A stretch of 64,000 nucleotides of DNA from Massilia sp. NR 4-1 (GCF_001191005.1 NZ_CP012201.1:4278001-4342000), one strand, 5' to 3'; counted from the stretch's first letter, positions 53,100 to 62,874 are shown. Notes: generated from the letters alone by a model not told the origin. A program made the numbers and translations.

Positions 53100-53117
53100 C
53101 TGTAAAGATTCCCGACA
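53100..53117 (-). promoter_or_regulatory. Candidate upstream activator element C
   Basis: Minus-strand TGTCGGGAATCTTTACAG lies 147 bp from element B. It could act on the PEP-CTERM promoter or on the ThiF gene 78 bp away. Confidence 0.5.
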
Positions 53118-53194
53118 TTGGCGAATTTAATGACGGGGCTGTTTGAAATTGCTATATCCTGTAAGCCATTTCCTACCCGGCGAGCGAGGTCATC

Positions 53195-54040
53195 ATGGCT
53201 ACGGTCTTCAACTACGACACCTTTGTCACCCGCAATGAAGGTTATGTCAGTCCCGCCACCCAGGCGAAAATCAAGGACAGCAGTCTGTTGATCGCCGGCA
53301 ATGGCCTGGGCAGTTCCACCGCCATCTGCGCCGCCCGCATGGGCTTCCGCAAATTCGTGCTGATCGATGGCGACACGGTGGATGCGCATAATCTGAACCG
53401 CCAATTCTTCGACTTCGAGGATATCGGCACGCCCAAGGCGGCGGCGCTGAAAAAACACATCCTGCGCATCAACCCGGAAGCGGAAGTGGAAGCCATCGTC
53501 GCCAATCTGGACAAGAGCAATGCGGCCCAGCTGGTGGGCATGGTCGACATCATCTTCGACACCATCGACTTCCTCGACCTGGAAGCCATCCTGCACCTGC
53601 ACACCTCGGCGCGCAGCCTGGGCAAGCCGATCTTCACCGCCCTCTCCATCGGCCAGGGCGCCGGCGTGCTGTATTTCCCGCCCAATGCGCCCGGCTCGCT
53701 GGCCGAGATCATCGCGCACGACGTCAGCCAGGCCACCACGGAAGGCGACGCCAGCTATTCGAATGTGTTCGGCAAGATCATGGCGCGCATCGGCGCCCAC
53801 CTCGACCGCCAGGTGGTGGAGCAGGTGGCGCGCGCACTGACCATCATGGAAGACGGCCGCCCCTGCCCGGCCTCGCAGCTGGCGGTGGGCAGTTTCACGG
53901 TGGCGGCCATGGCGGTGTCGATGATGCACGATATGCTGGCCGGCCTGCCCGTGCCGCAGTCGCCGCACATCGTGGTACACAGCTTCAAGAACCACGTCAC
54001 CAAGCTGATCGACATCAGCAGCGACGCGCCGGCCGCCTAG
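53195..54040 (+). CDS. ThiF/HesA/MoeB-family E1-like adenylating enzyme
   Basis: This 281-residue protein has the Rossmann GNGLGSS (36-42), DGDTVDAHNLNRQFF (58-72, with Arg/Gln of E1 active sites) and a conserved Lys in GTPKAAALK. The zinc CxxC pairs of MoeB are missing. It should adenylate a C-terminal or small carboxyl group. The partner is not evident; the adjacent acyltransferases and the MoaD-like protein far upstream are candidates. Confidence 0.85.
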   Translation: MATVFNYDTFVTRNEGYVSPATQAKIKDSSLLIAGNGLGSSTAICAARMGFRKFVLIDGDTVDAHNLNRQFFDFEDIGTPKAAALKKHILRINPEAEVEAIVANLDKSNAAQLVGMVDIIFDTIDFLDLEAILHLHTSARSLGKPIFTALSIGQGAGVLYFPPNAPGSLAEIIAHDVSQATTEGDASYSNVFGKIMARIGAHLDRQVVEQVARALTIMEDGRPCPASQLAVGSFTVAAMAVSMMHDMLAGLPVPQSPHIVVHSFKNHVTKLIDISSDAPAA

Positions 54041-54111
54041 AGGCCGCTTCGGAATGCTAGGCGCAGCGCCAAGGCGGGGCAACAACGCCAGGGCCGTATG
54101 GCAGCCGCCGC

Positions 54112-54939
54112 TTATTCCGGCAGCGGCGGCATGTGGCGCCGATAGTGCGGATTGCCGGCCGGTTCGGTGAACCAGGCCGACAGCGCCGGATTGTGCTGGG
54201 CCAGGTGCAGTTCCAGGCGCCGCAGGTCCAGCAGATAGGGCGTGACGGCGCCGTAGTAATCGGTTTGCGGGCCGATCGCATTGAAGGCGAAGCCCATGCG
54301 CTGCAGCGAACGCGCCAGCGAGCGCTCCATCGCCGCCAGCCAGTAGCGGATGCCGCTGGCCAGGCTGTGGCGGTACATCTCGCGGTACAGGCCGAACAGC
54401 AGCATGGGCGATTCGCGGTCGTCGGCGCGCCGGCCCAGATTGCGCAACCAGCTGTCGTGCTCGCGCCGTTCGGCGCCCGGCACGCCATACAGGGAATCGG
54501 CGCGCTGGCGGCGGTGTCCCTTGCGCACGATGAGGCGGGAAATCTCGGCCATCAGGTGGCGCGGCGGCATTTCATGGCCGGCGAACAGATGGCAATGCAA
54601 TTCCAGCGGATAGGATTGGGCGCGCTCAGGCTGCACCAGGCGCACCGTACCGATCAGGGTTTCATCGCTGGCATAGGCGGCGAAATGGGTCGAGCATTCT
54701 TCATACTCGTCCTGCTCCAGGCCGTCACTGGCCGCCTCGGGACGCAGGAAAGCGTATTCCAGGCAGTACACCTCATAACGCAGCTTGAAAATTTCGGGGG
54801 GGACGCCGCCCAGGGCGCCGCCACGGAAGGAACGGAAAATCTTGTGATTTGCTGCAGAACCATCCGCCAACGCCGAGTACTCTTCCCGGGAGAGAGGCAG
54901 AGCGGATTCCGGCTTCTTGGGGCCAAACTGAACCATCAT
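54112..54939 (-). CDS. PEP-CTERM/exosortase system-associated acyltransferase 1
   Basis: This 275-residue GNAT-fold protein is related to N-acyl-homoserine-lactone synthases and N-acyl amino acid synthases (FKLRYEVYCLEYAFLRPEA, DEYEECSTHFAAY, GTVRLVQPE, AEISRLIVRK). It belongs to the acyltransferase family associated with exosortase genomes. It converges with the ThiF gene and follows its paralogue by 23 bp. The likely product is an N-acyl amino acid or an acylated carrier, which is inferred. Confidence 0.85.
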   Translation of the reverse strand: MMVQFGPKKPESALPLSREEYSALADGSAANHKIFRSFRGGALGGVPPEIFKLRYEVYCLEYAFLRPEAASDGLEQDEYEECSTHFAAYASDETLIGTVRLVQPERAQSYPLELHCHLFAGHEMPPRHLMAEISRLIVRKGHRRQRADSLYGVPGAERREHDSWLRNLGRRADDRESPMLLFGLYREMYRHSLASGIRYWLAAMERSLARSLQRMGFAFNAIGPQTDYYGAVTPYLLDLRRLELHLAQHNPALSAWFTEPAGNPHYRRHMPPLPE

Positions 54940-54962
54940 AAAAACTCTTTGCAACTAAGCCC

Positions 54963-55766
54963 CTACTTCTTGCCAGGGGCGCCTATCATGCGGCTGACGA
55001 CCAAGGACTTGACCAGGACCCAGATGGGGATCGGTTCATCGTTGAACCAGGCGGCCAGGAACTTGTTCTCGCGCTGTAATCTCACGTTCAGCTCTTCGAG
55101 GTCGACGATATGGGGCGTCACCGGCCCATAGTAATCCGTCGCAGGCCCGATGGGCACGAACTTGAAGCCCATCTTGTCCAGAGACCGGGCCAGCGAGCGT
55201 TCCATCGCTGCATACCAGAAACGGATGCCGTTCCGGCGGCTGTACTTATACATTTCCTTGTACATCCCAAGCAGTAACAGTGGACTGTTGCCGCGCTGCT
55301 CGCGGTAGCGCGACGATGGCGAACTGGGGCTGCCTTGCACGAAATCCCTGGATACACCTTCCAGGGTATCGCCGCGGCGCCGCCGATACGTCTTCTTCAC
55401 CACCAGGCGGGAAATCTCCCCAGCTTTCGCGCGCTCTGGAAACCGGAAATCGTCGAAAACCGTGCAATGGCTCTCGAAAGGGTAGAGCATGTGCTCTTCC
55501 GGCTGGACCAGCCTCACGGTGCCGACGATTTCTCCGTCATGGTTAAAGGCGGCGAAGTGGCCGGAGCAGGGATCGTATTCATCCTGTTCCATCCCGTCGC
55601 TATACTGCTGCGCGTCGAGAAAATTGCATTCGTTGCAGTAGACCTCGTAGCGCAGGCGATAGATGTCGTTCATCAGTTCGCGATTGCTGCCGTTGTGCTC
55701 CGCTTCGTGGAAATCGAAGTATGGGATCAGAATGTCACGCTTGCCGAGTATTCTCTCGATCAACAT
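54963..55766 (-). CDS. PEP-CTERM/exosortase system-associated acyltransferase 2
   Basis: This 267-residue paralogue of the next gene has the same motif series (YRLRYEVYCNECNFL, DEYDPCSGHFAAF, GTVRLVQPE, AGEISRLVVKK). The ATG at 55766 was chosen because AGGGGGG lies just upstream. Both copies form a two-gene operon. The first motif varies most between copies, which may reflect different acyl donors. Confidence 0.85.
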   Translation of the reverse strand: MLIERILGKRDILIPYFDFHEAEHNGSNRELMNDIYRLRYEVYCNECNFLDAQQYSDGMEQDEYDPCSGHFAAFNHDGEIVGTVRLVQPEEHMLYPFESHCTVFDDFRFPERAKAGEISRLVVKKTYRRRRGDTLEGVSRDFVQGSPSSPSSRYREQRGNSPLLLLGMYKEMYKYSRRNGIRFWYAAMERSLARSLDKMGFKFVPIGPATDYYGPVTPHIVDLEELNVRLQRENKFLAAWFNDEPIPIWVLVKSLVVSRMIGAPGKK

Positions 55767-55959
55767 CTTTACCCCCCTCTTCCAGCCGAATGTCATCGCC
55801 ATTCCATCCGCCTCCCTACCAAAAGTGAAGGCCGATACAGCAGAGCGTACCCGATTTCGAATTGAAATGCAGCACAATTTCAAACGGAACAGCCCGGCCA
55901 GATTGCTCCGTATTAATTACTCTTGATTTTGAAGTAAGCCTTATATTTCCTGGAAAAAA

Positions 55960-58749
55960 TCAAAGTTGCTTCAACAGCGAGCGCGCCTCTTCCAGCTGCG
56001 GGAACTGCGCGCCACTCGCCAGCAGCTTCTCCAGCTCCTTGCGCGCGCCCGCCTTGTCGCCAGACTTATGCAAGCCGTATGCCAGGTGATAGCGCAGCTC
56101 GCCGGCGGCGCGCTCATCGGGAACGCCGGCGATGGCCTTACGCAACAGCTCGATGCCGCGCGTGGTATTGCCCTGCTCGATCAGCAACCAGCCCAGGGTG
56201 TCGACCACGGAGGGATGGGAGCTCTGCAATTTATACGCCTGTTCGGCCACCGACAGCGCCCGCGGGTCTTTCATCTGCTGGTAGACCCAGGCCAGGTTGT
56301 TGAGCACGATCACATCGTCGACTTTTTTCTTTTGCAGGGCTTCCAGCTGGGTCGCGGCCAGCTTGTAGTTCTTGTCGCGGATATTGCCTTCCGCTTCCAG
56401 CAGGGCCACGGCGAAGTCGTCCGGCTTGTCCTTGCGCCATTGCGCCAGGCGCTGCGCGGCATCCTTTTCCTTGCCCTGGGCGCGCAAGGCATTGTGGATT
56501 TTCAGGAAGATATTCGGCGCACCCTGGCTCAGGGCCAGCGCTTTTTCATACGCCGCCTGGGCTTGCGCCGGCTTTTGCTGCGCCTCGTAGATATCGCCTT
56601 CGAACAGGTAGCCGGGCGGCTGCTTGGGCTGCTGCTTCTGCACCTGGCGCGCCAGCGTCAGCGCCTGCTCGTAATCGCGCTTGGCCACGGCGATGCCGAT
56701 CAAGCCCTGGTAGGCGGGCAGGTAGTCGGCGTCGAGCGCGACGGCTTTTTTCAAGCTGTCCACGGCCGCCGCCTCGTTCTTGCCAAGCTGATGGGCAACG
56801 CCGATGCGGTACAGCGGCACGGCCGACTTGGGCATCACGCTGGCCAGCTTGCTGAAGCTTTCCAGCGCGCCGGCCTGGTCCTTGGTGGCCAGCTGGGCCT
56901 GGCCCAGCACATCGAGCAGCTCGGGGCTGGCGGCATGGGCCACCTGGTATTTGCGCAACAGCGTGACGGCCTTGGCCGCCTCATTGCCGCGCATATAGTG
57001 GACCGCCAGCTGCAAGGCCGGCGCCAGTGCATCCGGATTCTCGGTGGCGGCCTTGATCAGCCAATTGGTCGCGACCTCGGGCTTGTTCTCCAGCACGGCG
57101 ATATTCGCCAGCGCCGTCATCGCCTCCACATTCTTCGGGTCTTTTTGCAGCAGCGGGTCGAAGCGCTGGCGCGCCTGGTCGAATTTGCGGTCCTGCAGAT
57201 CGATCTGGGCCAGGTTGATCATGGCTGGCAGGTAGATCTTGTCCAGGCTTAAGGCTTTCTCGAAGCTGGCGCGCGCCTTCGGCAAATCCTTCTTGGCCAG
57301 GTAGATGCCGCCCTTGGTGTTATGCACCACGGGGCGGTCGCCGTGTTTCTTTTCCAATTCGGTGGCGATTTGCAGGGCCTTGTCGAAATGTTCCAGGCCC
57401 AGTTCGGTGCGCAGCAGGGCCAGGCCGGCTTCCAGCGAGCTGCTGTCGAGGGCGGCGGCGCGTTCCATCTCGGCCACGGCGCCCGTCTTGTCGCCCTGGG
57501 CCAGCTTGCTCAAGCCCAGCGAGGTGCGCAGCAGGGCTTTTTGCGGTTCGAGCACGGTGGCCTTGCTGAAGTAGCTGGTGGCCTTGTCGAAATCGCGTGC
57601 CTGCATATAGGTTTCGCCCGCCAGCGCCAGCAGGCTGGCGTCCTGCTGCTCGGTTTTCAGGGCCGGGCCAAGCACGCTCAGCGCGTCGGGCGCCTGGCCG
57701 CTTTTCAGCAGGGCGCCGGCCAGCATCTTGCGCGCGTACACATTGTCGGGATTCGATTCGAGGTATTTGCGCAGATACTGCTCGGCCTGCTTGACGGAGC
57801 CGGTGTTCAGCTCGACCGCGCCGGCCAGCAGCAGGGTCGGCATGTGGTTCGGCGCCACGCGCAGCACTTTCAGCAGGTTTTCCTGGGCCGCCGTGTATTT
57901 GCCGCGCGAGTAGTCGAGCAGGGCCTGGGTGTAGAGCACGATGAAGTTATTCGGCGTCAGCTTGCGCGCCGTGTCGAGGCTGGCCTGGGCCGCATCGTAT
58001 TTGCCGTCGGCCACCAGCAGGTAGGCGATTTCCAGGTGGGCGCTGCGGTGCTCGGGCTTGAGCTTGACCACTTGCTGGTAGGCGGCCAGCGCTTCGGCCG
58101 GCTTGTCCTGGAAGCGCAGCAGATCGCCTTTGAAGGACCAGACCGCGGGATTCTGCGGATCCTTGCTGACCGCCTCTTCGCCGAAGCGGATGGCGCCGTC
58201 CAGGTCCTTGCGCAGGGACGCCACGCGCGCCAGGCCGACCAGGGCATCACCGCTGTCGGGGCGCAGCTTGAGCGCGGCCTGGAAGGCTTCTTCAGCCTGC
58301 GCCGCCTTGTCGGCGCCCAGGCCGAGATAGGCATCGCCACGCATCACCAGCACGGCTTCCGACGTGGCGTTGGCGGTTTCATCCAGCACCTTCTGGAACT
58401 CGCCTTGCATCAGCAGGGTCCGCGCCAGCACCGGCATCGTCTTCCCGGCATCGTATTTGAGCGCGATGGCGCGCCGGATTTCCTTTTCGGCCGCCAGCGG
58501 CTCGCCGAGATCGTTGTACAGGCTGGCCAGCTGGAAGCGCGCTTCGGCCAGGTCGGGACTCTTCTCCAGCGCATTTTTGAGCTGGATCAGGGCCGCCTTG
58601 TTATCGCCTTTTTGCTGGTACTGGCGGGCGTCCGCCAACAGTTTTTCCGCCGATTCGCCCTTGCTGCAAGCGCTCATCCCCGCCCCCAGCAGCAGTACGC
58701 CCGACATCAGGGCGGCGCTCACCACCAGTTTGTTCACTCGACGCGACAT
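55960..58749 (-). CDS. prsT: XrtA/PEP-CTERM system TPR lipoprotein PrsT
   Basis: This 929-residue lipoprotein (lipobox MSAC, Cys28) consists of about 20 tetratricopeptide repeats. PrsT is a marker of exosortase-A systems and is thought to act in the periplasm as a scaffold in sorting or polysaccharide export. Its own 105-bp upstream region has no clear sigma-54 box. Confidence 0.94.
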   Translation of the reverse strand: MSRRVNKLVVSAALMSGVLLLGAGMSACSKGESAEKLLADARQYQQKGDNKAALIQLKNALEKSPDLAEARFQLASLYNDLGEPLAAEKEIRRAIALKYDAGKTMPVLARTLLMQGEFQKVLDETANATSEAVLVMRGDAYLGLGADKAAQAEEAFQAALKLRPDSGDALVGLARVASLRKDLDGAIRFGEEAVSKDPQNPAVWSFKGDLLRFQDKPAEALAAYQQVVKLKPEHRSAHLEIAYLLVADGKYDAAQASLDTARKLTPNNFIVLYTQALLDYSRGKYTAAQENLLKVLRVAPNHMPTLLLAGAVELNTGSVKQAEQYLRKYLESNPDNVYARKMLAGALLKSGQAPDALSVLGPALKTEQQDASLLALAGETYMQARDFDKATSYFSKATVLEPQKALLRTSLGLSKLAQGDKTGAVAEMERAAALDSSSLEAGLALLRTELGLEHFDKALQIATELEKKHGDRPVVHNTKGGIYLAKKDLPKARASFEKALSLDKIYLPAMINLAQIDLQDRKFDQARQRFDPLLQKDPKNVEAMTALANIAVLENKPEVATNWLIKAATENPDALAPALQLAVHYMRGNEAAKAVTLLRKYQVAHAASPELLDVLGQAQLATKDQAGALESFSKLASVMPKSAVPLYRIGVAHQLGKNEAAAVDSLKKAVALDADYLPAYQGLIGIAVAKRDYEQALTLARQVQKQQPKQPPGYLFEGDIYEAQQKPAQAQAAYEKALALSQGAPNIFLKIHNALRAQGKEKDAAQRLAQWRKDKPDDFAVALLEAEGNIRDKNYKLAATQLEALQKKKVDDVIVLNNLAWVYQQMKDPRALSVAEQAYKLQSSHPSVVDTLGWLLIEQGNTTRGIELLRKAIAGVPDERAAGELRYHLAYGLHKSGDKAGARKELEKLLASGAQFPQLEEARSLLKQL

Positions 58750-58853
58750 ATTGTTCCCATTAATAGAATTAAAGATAACGCACCCATGTTGTCACGCTCC
58801 AGCGCACAGGGCAATAGCCAGGAAAAACCTTCCGAGAATTTAATATTCATATC

Positions 58854-59939
58854 CTAGGCGAAACTCGCATCCGGGGCGGGCAGCGGGCGGCGCGGGGTTT
58901 TCAGGCGCAACGCCGGCTTTTCCACCAGATGCCAGCTGACCAGGCCGCACACGCAGGCCAGGGCCATGGTCAGCACGGTGGCGGCGAATTGCCCCAGCCC
59001 CGGCGCATACCAGAGCAGCAGCTTGCCGGCCGGCCAGCCGTACAGATAGACGCCATAGGAAATATCGGGCAGCCGGCGCCAGAATGCCAGCCAGGAGGGG
59101 CCATGGAAGGCCAGATAGAAGAAGAGATAACTGCCGCCCACCAGCAGGCTGAGCTCGGCAAAACCGAGCCAGGTGCCGAGCGCCAGCACGGCCGCCGCCA
59201 ACGCGGCCCAGGGCGGCTGGAAGCGCAGCTGTGCGCGCCAACGGCAATACAGCATGCCGGCGCCGAAGAAGGCAAGAAAGCGCAGCATGGGGAACTGGCG
59301 GCAATCGGCATCCAGGCCCAGCGGATGCAGCGCGCCGCAGGCGGCGGCCGCGTACAGCAGCAAGACGGCCGCCAGCACGGCCGCCATCAGCGCGCGGCGG
59401 CGCAGCAGGCCGGCCAGGCCCAGTGCCAGCAGCACCAGATAGCACAGGAATTCATAGCGGATGGTCCACATCGCGCCGTTGACGCTGGCATAGTGCGTGC
59501 CGGCGAACACGGCCGGCGTGGCCGGGATATCCAGGGTCAGCAGGCTCCAGCCCAGACCGCGCGGCCAGATGGCGGCGAAGTAGCCGGCCGGTTCGGCCGC
59601 CAGCGGGCCGACCGCGAAGGCGCACAGCAGAGCCGCCAGCAGATAGCCGGGCACGATGCGCAACAGGCGCTTGCGCAGATAGGGCACGGCGCTGGGCTGG
59701 CTGTCCCAGCTTTGCAGGATCAGGAAGCCGCTCAAGAGGAAGAAGCCGTCGACGGCGAATTCGCCGAAGCTGAAGCCGCCCGTGAGCAGGGACAGCAGCT
59801 CGCGGCTGCGGTTGCCATCCATCATTTCCGGCGTGTGCGAGACGATGACCAGCAAGGCCAGGGCCAGCCGGATCAGGTTGAAGTTGTTCGCTTGGTGCGG
59901 CTCCGGCAAGGCAGGCGCTGGCATGGTCGTGTGCTGCAT
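58854..59939 (-). CDS. Acyltransferase 3 family membrane protein (OafA/YrhL-like)
   Basis: This 361-residue protein has about 10 membrane helices, the catalytic His in LLVIVSHTPEM, FAVDGFFLLSGF and a final ALRLK segment. It transfers acetyl or other acyl groups to glycans. The ATG at 59939 with GAGGGG upstream was chosen over an earlier ATG. It begins the second glycan patch. Confidence 0.9.
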   Translation of the reverse strand: MQHTTMPAPALPEPHQANNFNLIRLALALLVIVSHTPEMMDGNRSRELLSLLTGGFSFGEFAVDGFFLLSGFLILQSWDSQPSAVPYLRKRLLRIVPGYLLAALLCAFAVGPLAAEPAGYFAAIWPRGLGWSLLTLDIPATPAVFAGTHYASVNGAMWTIRYEFLCYLVLLALGLAGLLRRRALMAAVLAAVLLLYAAAACGALHPLGLDADCRQFPMLRFLAFFGAGMLYCRWRAQLRFQPPWAALAAAVLALGTWLGFAELSLLVGGSYLFFYLAFHGPSWLAFWRRLPDISYGVYLYGWPAGKLLLWYAPGLGQFAATVLTMALACVCGLVSWHLVEKPALRLKTPRRPLPAPDASFA

Positions 59940-60139
59940 CCGTTTCCCCTCATCCATAGGCCGCCGCGGCAACTTGCAAAGCGGGAATGGCGATGGTGGC
60001 ACGCGCCTGACAAATTATCAACTAAATAAATACTTTTACAACGCAAGGCGCTGAATTTGCTACGGTGGGTTCGCGCAAGCATTGTAAAATAGACAGCTGT
60101 TGCAGCGCCCTATCGATAGCTTTCACGCGAGGTTGGAGA

Positions 60140-60853
60140 ATGCCTGACGCAGCCCACGATTCCCCTTACGGCGACTTTCCGCGTTCGGAAATGCGCGCCT
60201 TTGTGCCAGCCAGCGCGCAATGCGTGCTCGATGTCGGCTGCCATACCGGCGCCTTTGGCCTGGGGCTGAAACAGCGCGGCGTCGCCACCGTATGGGGCGT
60301 GGAAGCCAATCCCGCCACGGCCGCCATCGCGGCGCAGCGCCTGGACAAGGTTATTCCCGGCTACTTCACCGGCGCGGAAGTGCCGGACGATTTCTTCGAC
60401 GCCATCGTCTTCAACGATGTGCTGGAACACATGCCCGATCCGGCCGTGATCCTGCGCGCCGCAGCGTCCAAGATGAAAGCGGGCGGCGTGGTGGTGGCCT
60501 CGATTCCGAATGTGCGCCATATCGACAATCTGGTGCATATGCTGAAGGAGAAGGATTTCCGCTACGAGCCGGCCGGCGTGCGCGACGCCACCCACCTGCG
60601 TTTCTACACGCTGAAAAGCATTCCGCGCCTGTTCGAGCAGGCCGGCTATGCGGTCGAGAAGCTGGAGGGCATCAACGAATCGTGGTGGACGCCTTCACTG
60701 CTGCGCCGCCTGGCGTTCCGCTTCTTCTCCGGGTATTTTTCCGATACGCGCTTTATCCAGTTTGCGGTGGTGGCGCATCCTGTCGCGGCAACCACTGCCG
60801 GCGGCAGCGGCGCCGCCGTGCGCGCGCCACAGGAGCAGGCGGCCACGGTTTAA
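60140..60853 (+). CDS. Class I SAM-dependent methyltransferase
   Basis: This 237-residue enzyme has VLDVGCHTGAFG (SAM motif I), WGVEANP, FNDVLEHMPDP and a C-terminal helical domain. It belongs to the broad methyltransferase 11/23 group common in glycan loci. The ATG at 60140 follows a GAGG; a longer frame starts at 60065 but has unlike sequence. The methylated substrate is probably a sugar of the glycan. Confidence 0.85.
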   Translation: MPDAAHDSPYGDFPRSEMRAFVPASAQCVLDVGCHTGAFGLGLKQRGVATVWGVEANPATAAIAAQRLDKVIPGYFTGAEVPDDFFDAIVFNDVLEHMPDPAVILRAAASKMKAGGVVVASIPNVRHIDNLVHMLKEKDFRYEPAGVRDATHLRFYTLKSIPRLFEQAGYAVEKLEGINESWWTPSLLRRLAFRFFSGYFSDTRFIQFAVVAHPVAATTAGGSGAAVRAPQEQAATV

Positions 60854-60863
60854 GCGTGGCCGT

Positions 60864-61889
60864 TCAAGCCTGGCTGTCCATGCGGCGCAGCGCGCGCCGG
60901 TGCTGGGTCCACAGCAGCAGGCGCAGGCAGCGCAGCGCCAGCGAGGCGCGCCGCTTCAGGTCGGGCGGGCCGAAACGCTGCTGCAGGAAGTCCTGCACGC
61001 CCAGCAAGGCCGCCTCCGCATGCTGTTCGAAGCCGCGATGGCGCAGGCGGTTGACATCGAACAGCGCATAGTCCAGCAGTTTCAGCAGCAAGAGCTTGCG
61101 GTGGGCGGGCGGCGTGCTGCCATGCCAGAAGATCAGGTAATTGCGCGCGATCAGATAGAAGTAATAGGCGGGACGGTCGGTCTCGCGCTTGGGCATGGCG
61201 TGCTGCACCCGCGCCTCGTAGGCGACGGCGCTGGTCCAGCCATGGGCCGCCAGGCGGGCGCCGATTTCGTCATCTTCGTAATAGGCGAACATGCGCTCGT
61301 CGAGCGGGCCGGTCTGGGCCAATGCCGCCAGCCGCAGCAGCACGGCAGTGCCGGGCACCCACTGGTTGAGCGGCATCTGGCCGGCCAGGCGGCGCGCATC
61401 GTCCACCGAGCGCGGACGGCGGCTGATGCGCTGCTCCCAGTCGTGGAAGGCGCCGTAGAAATGGATCTTGTTGCGGTCCTCCATATCGGCCAGCAGCGGC
61501 GAGACCGCGCCGCAGCGCGGGTCGGCGTCGGCCACTTCCAGCAGGTGGGCCAGCACATCGTGGCCTTCCACCACGGCGTCGCTGTTCATCAGCCAGATGA
61601 AGTCATAGCCCTGCTCCTGGGCGCGGCGGATGGCCAGGTTATGGCCGCCGGCGAAGCCGCGGTTGGCCGCCTCGCGGTGCAGCTGCACCGGCTGCGCGTC
61701 CAGGCCTTGCGCCAGCTGCGCATAATCGGCTGCCTCCGAACCATTGTCGATGACGAGAATGTCGGCCTGCTGGCCCGGCGGCAGCGACTGGTGCTGCAGG
61801 CTGGCGACGCAATCCAGGGTCTTGCCGGCGGTATTCCAGTTGAGGATGCTGATCAGGATGCGGCGCTGGGCGGAGGGCGTGGCTTGCAT
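60864..61889 (-). CDS. Glycosyltransferase family 2
   Basis: This 341-residue GT-A enzyme has ISILNWNTAGKT, DNGSEAADY, the DxD-like MNSDAVV motif and the downstream acidic catalytic residues (YYEDDEIG). It resembles rhamnosyltransferase-type GT2 enzymes. It is the third gene of a leftward set with the GT2 at 61899 (9-bp gap). Confidence 0.9.
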   Translation of the reverse strand: MQATPSAQRRILISILNWNTAGKTLDCVASLQHQSLPPGQQADILVIDNGSEAADYAQLAQGLDAQPVQLHREAANRGFAGGHNLAIRRAQEQGYDFIWLMNSDAVVEGHDVLAHLLEVADADPRCGAVSPLLADMEDRNKIHFYGAFHDWEQRISRRPRSVDDARRLAGQMPLNQWVPGTAVLLRLAALAQTGPLDERMFAYYEDDEIGARLAAHGWTSAVAYEARVQHAMPKRETDRPAYYFYLIARNYLIFWHGSTPPAHRKLLLLKLLDYALFDVNRLRHRGFEQHAEAALLGVQDFLQQRFGPPDLKRRASLALRCLRLLLWTQHRRALRRMDSQA

Positions 61890-61898
61890 GATGTCCTT

Positions 61899-62861
61899 TT
61901 AACGGCGCAATAAAACGCTCACGGCCAGCGGCACAAAGTACAGCACGCTGCGCGCATCGATGTGCCACTGCTTGAGCAGCACGTCGCGGAAAGGCTTGCC
62001 GTGCATGAGGCGGTGCAGCACGTCGGCCACGAAGCTTTTGCGCAGGGTGCGCACGGCGCGCCGGTTGTCCTCGATCTGGCGCGCCGTGAGCGGGAACAGG
62101 CGGGCGATCGCCTTCTTGTACTTCATTTCGTGGTGCAGGCGTATCAGCGATTTTTCCGTGCCCCAGCCGGAGCCGGAGAAGATGTTCACGCCGGCGCCGC
62201 AAATGCATTCGCTGGCCGAAGAGAAGGCGATGCGCCTGGTCTGGCTGGACAGGTCGAGCCAGAACAGATAGTCCTCGCCGGCATACACGAACTCCTCGCG
62301 GAAGCGCAGGCGCGGGAAGCTGGCGTAGCGGTACACCACGGTGGGCGTGCCGATCACATTGCCGCTCAAGACCTGGTCCTGCATATCGCCCTGATAGACG
62401 TGCAGCTCGCTGCGCCCCGGCAGCAGGGCATGCGCGGACGGCGTGATGCGGCGCGCGCGGGCAAAGGCGCTGACGCTCTGGTTGAGCTGGTAGAAATCGG
62501 TGAAGTAGAAATCGTGGCCCGCTTCCAGCGCATGCAGGGCGTTGGCGAGATGCACTTCGGTCCATTCGTCGTCCGAATCGAGGAAGGCGACGTATTCGGT
62601 GCCGGGCGCAACCTGGTCGAGCGCCTTGTTGCGCGCCGCCGCCGGGCCGGCATTGGCCTGCTCGATCAGGCGCACGCGCGCCGCCTGCTGCGGCGGCAGC
62701 TGCGCCAGTTCGCTGCGCGCGCTGACCGGCGAGGCATCGTCCACCACGATGATATCGAGGTCGGCCGCCACGGTCTGAGCGAACACGGAGCGCAGCGCCT
62801 TGGCCAGGATGCCGGCCTCGCGCTGGAAGTAAGGAATGACGACGGCGATGCGGACGGACAT
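61899..62861 (-). CDS. Glycosyltransferase family 2
   Basis: This 320-residue GT-A enzyme has VVIPYFQREAGILAKALRSV, VVDDASPV and the FLDSDDEW motif with the catalytic Asp pair. The C-terminal helical segment ends in LLRR. It is likely to extend the same glycan as its neighbour. Confidence 0.9.
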   Translation of the reverse strand: MSVRIAVVIPYFQREAGILAKALRSVFAQTVAADLDIIVVDDASPVSARSELAQLPPQQAARVRLIEQANAGPAAARNKALDQVAPGTEYVAFLDSDDEWTEVHLANALHALEAGHDFYFTDFYQLNQSVSAFARARRITPSAHALLPGRSELHVYQGDMQDQVLSGNVIGTPTVVYRYASFPRLRFREEFVYAGEDYLFWLDLSSQTRRIAFSSASECICGAGVNIFSGSGWGTEKSLIRLHHEMKYKKAIARLFPLTARQIEDNRRAVRTLRKSFVADVLHRLMHGKPFRDVLLKQWHIDARSVLYFVPLAVSVLLRR

Positions 62862-62874
62862 CCGGCCTTCCTCC

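Larger units (their letters stand above)
52795..53194. other. Intergenic regulatory region between the PEP-CTERM and ThiF genes
   Basis: The 400-bp gap holds the PEP-CTERM sigma-54 promoter (52850-52867), and activator-like elements at 52953-52970 and 53100-53117. No ORF or RNA gene was convincing. The ThiF promoter was not identified. Confidence 0.7.

Noticed and set aside
57322..58857. 511-residue plus-strand frame over prsT
   Set aside because: Antisense shadow; prsT on the minus strand has lipobox and TPR repeats.
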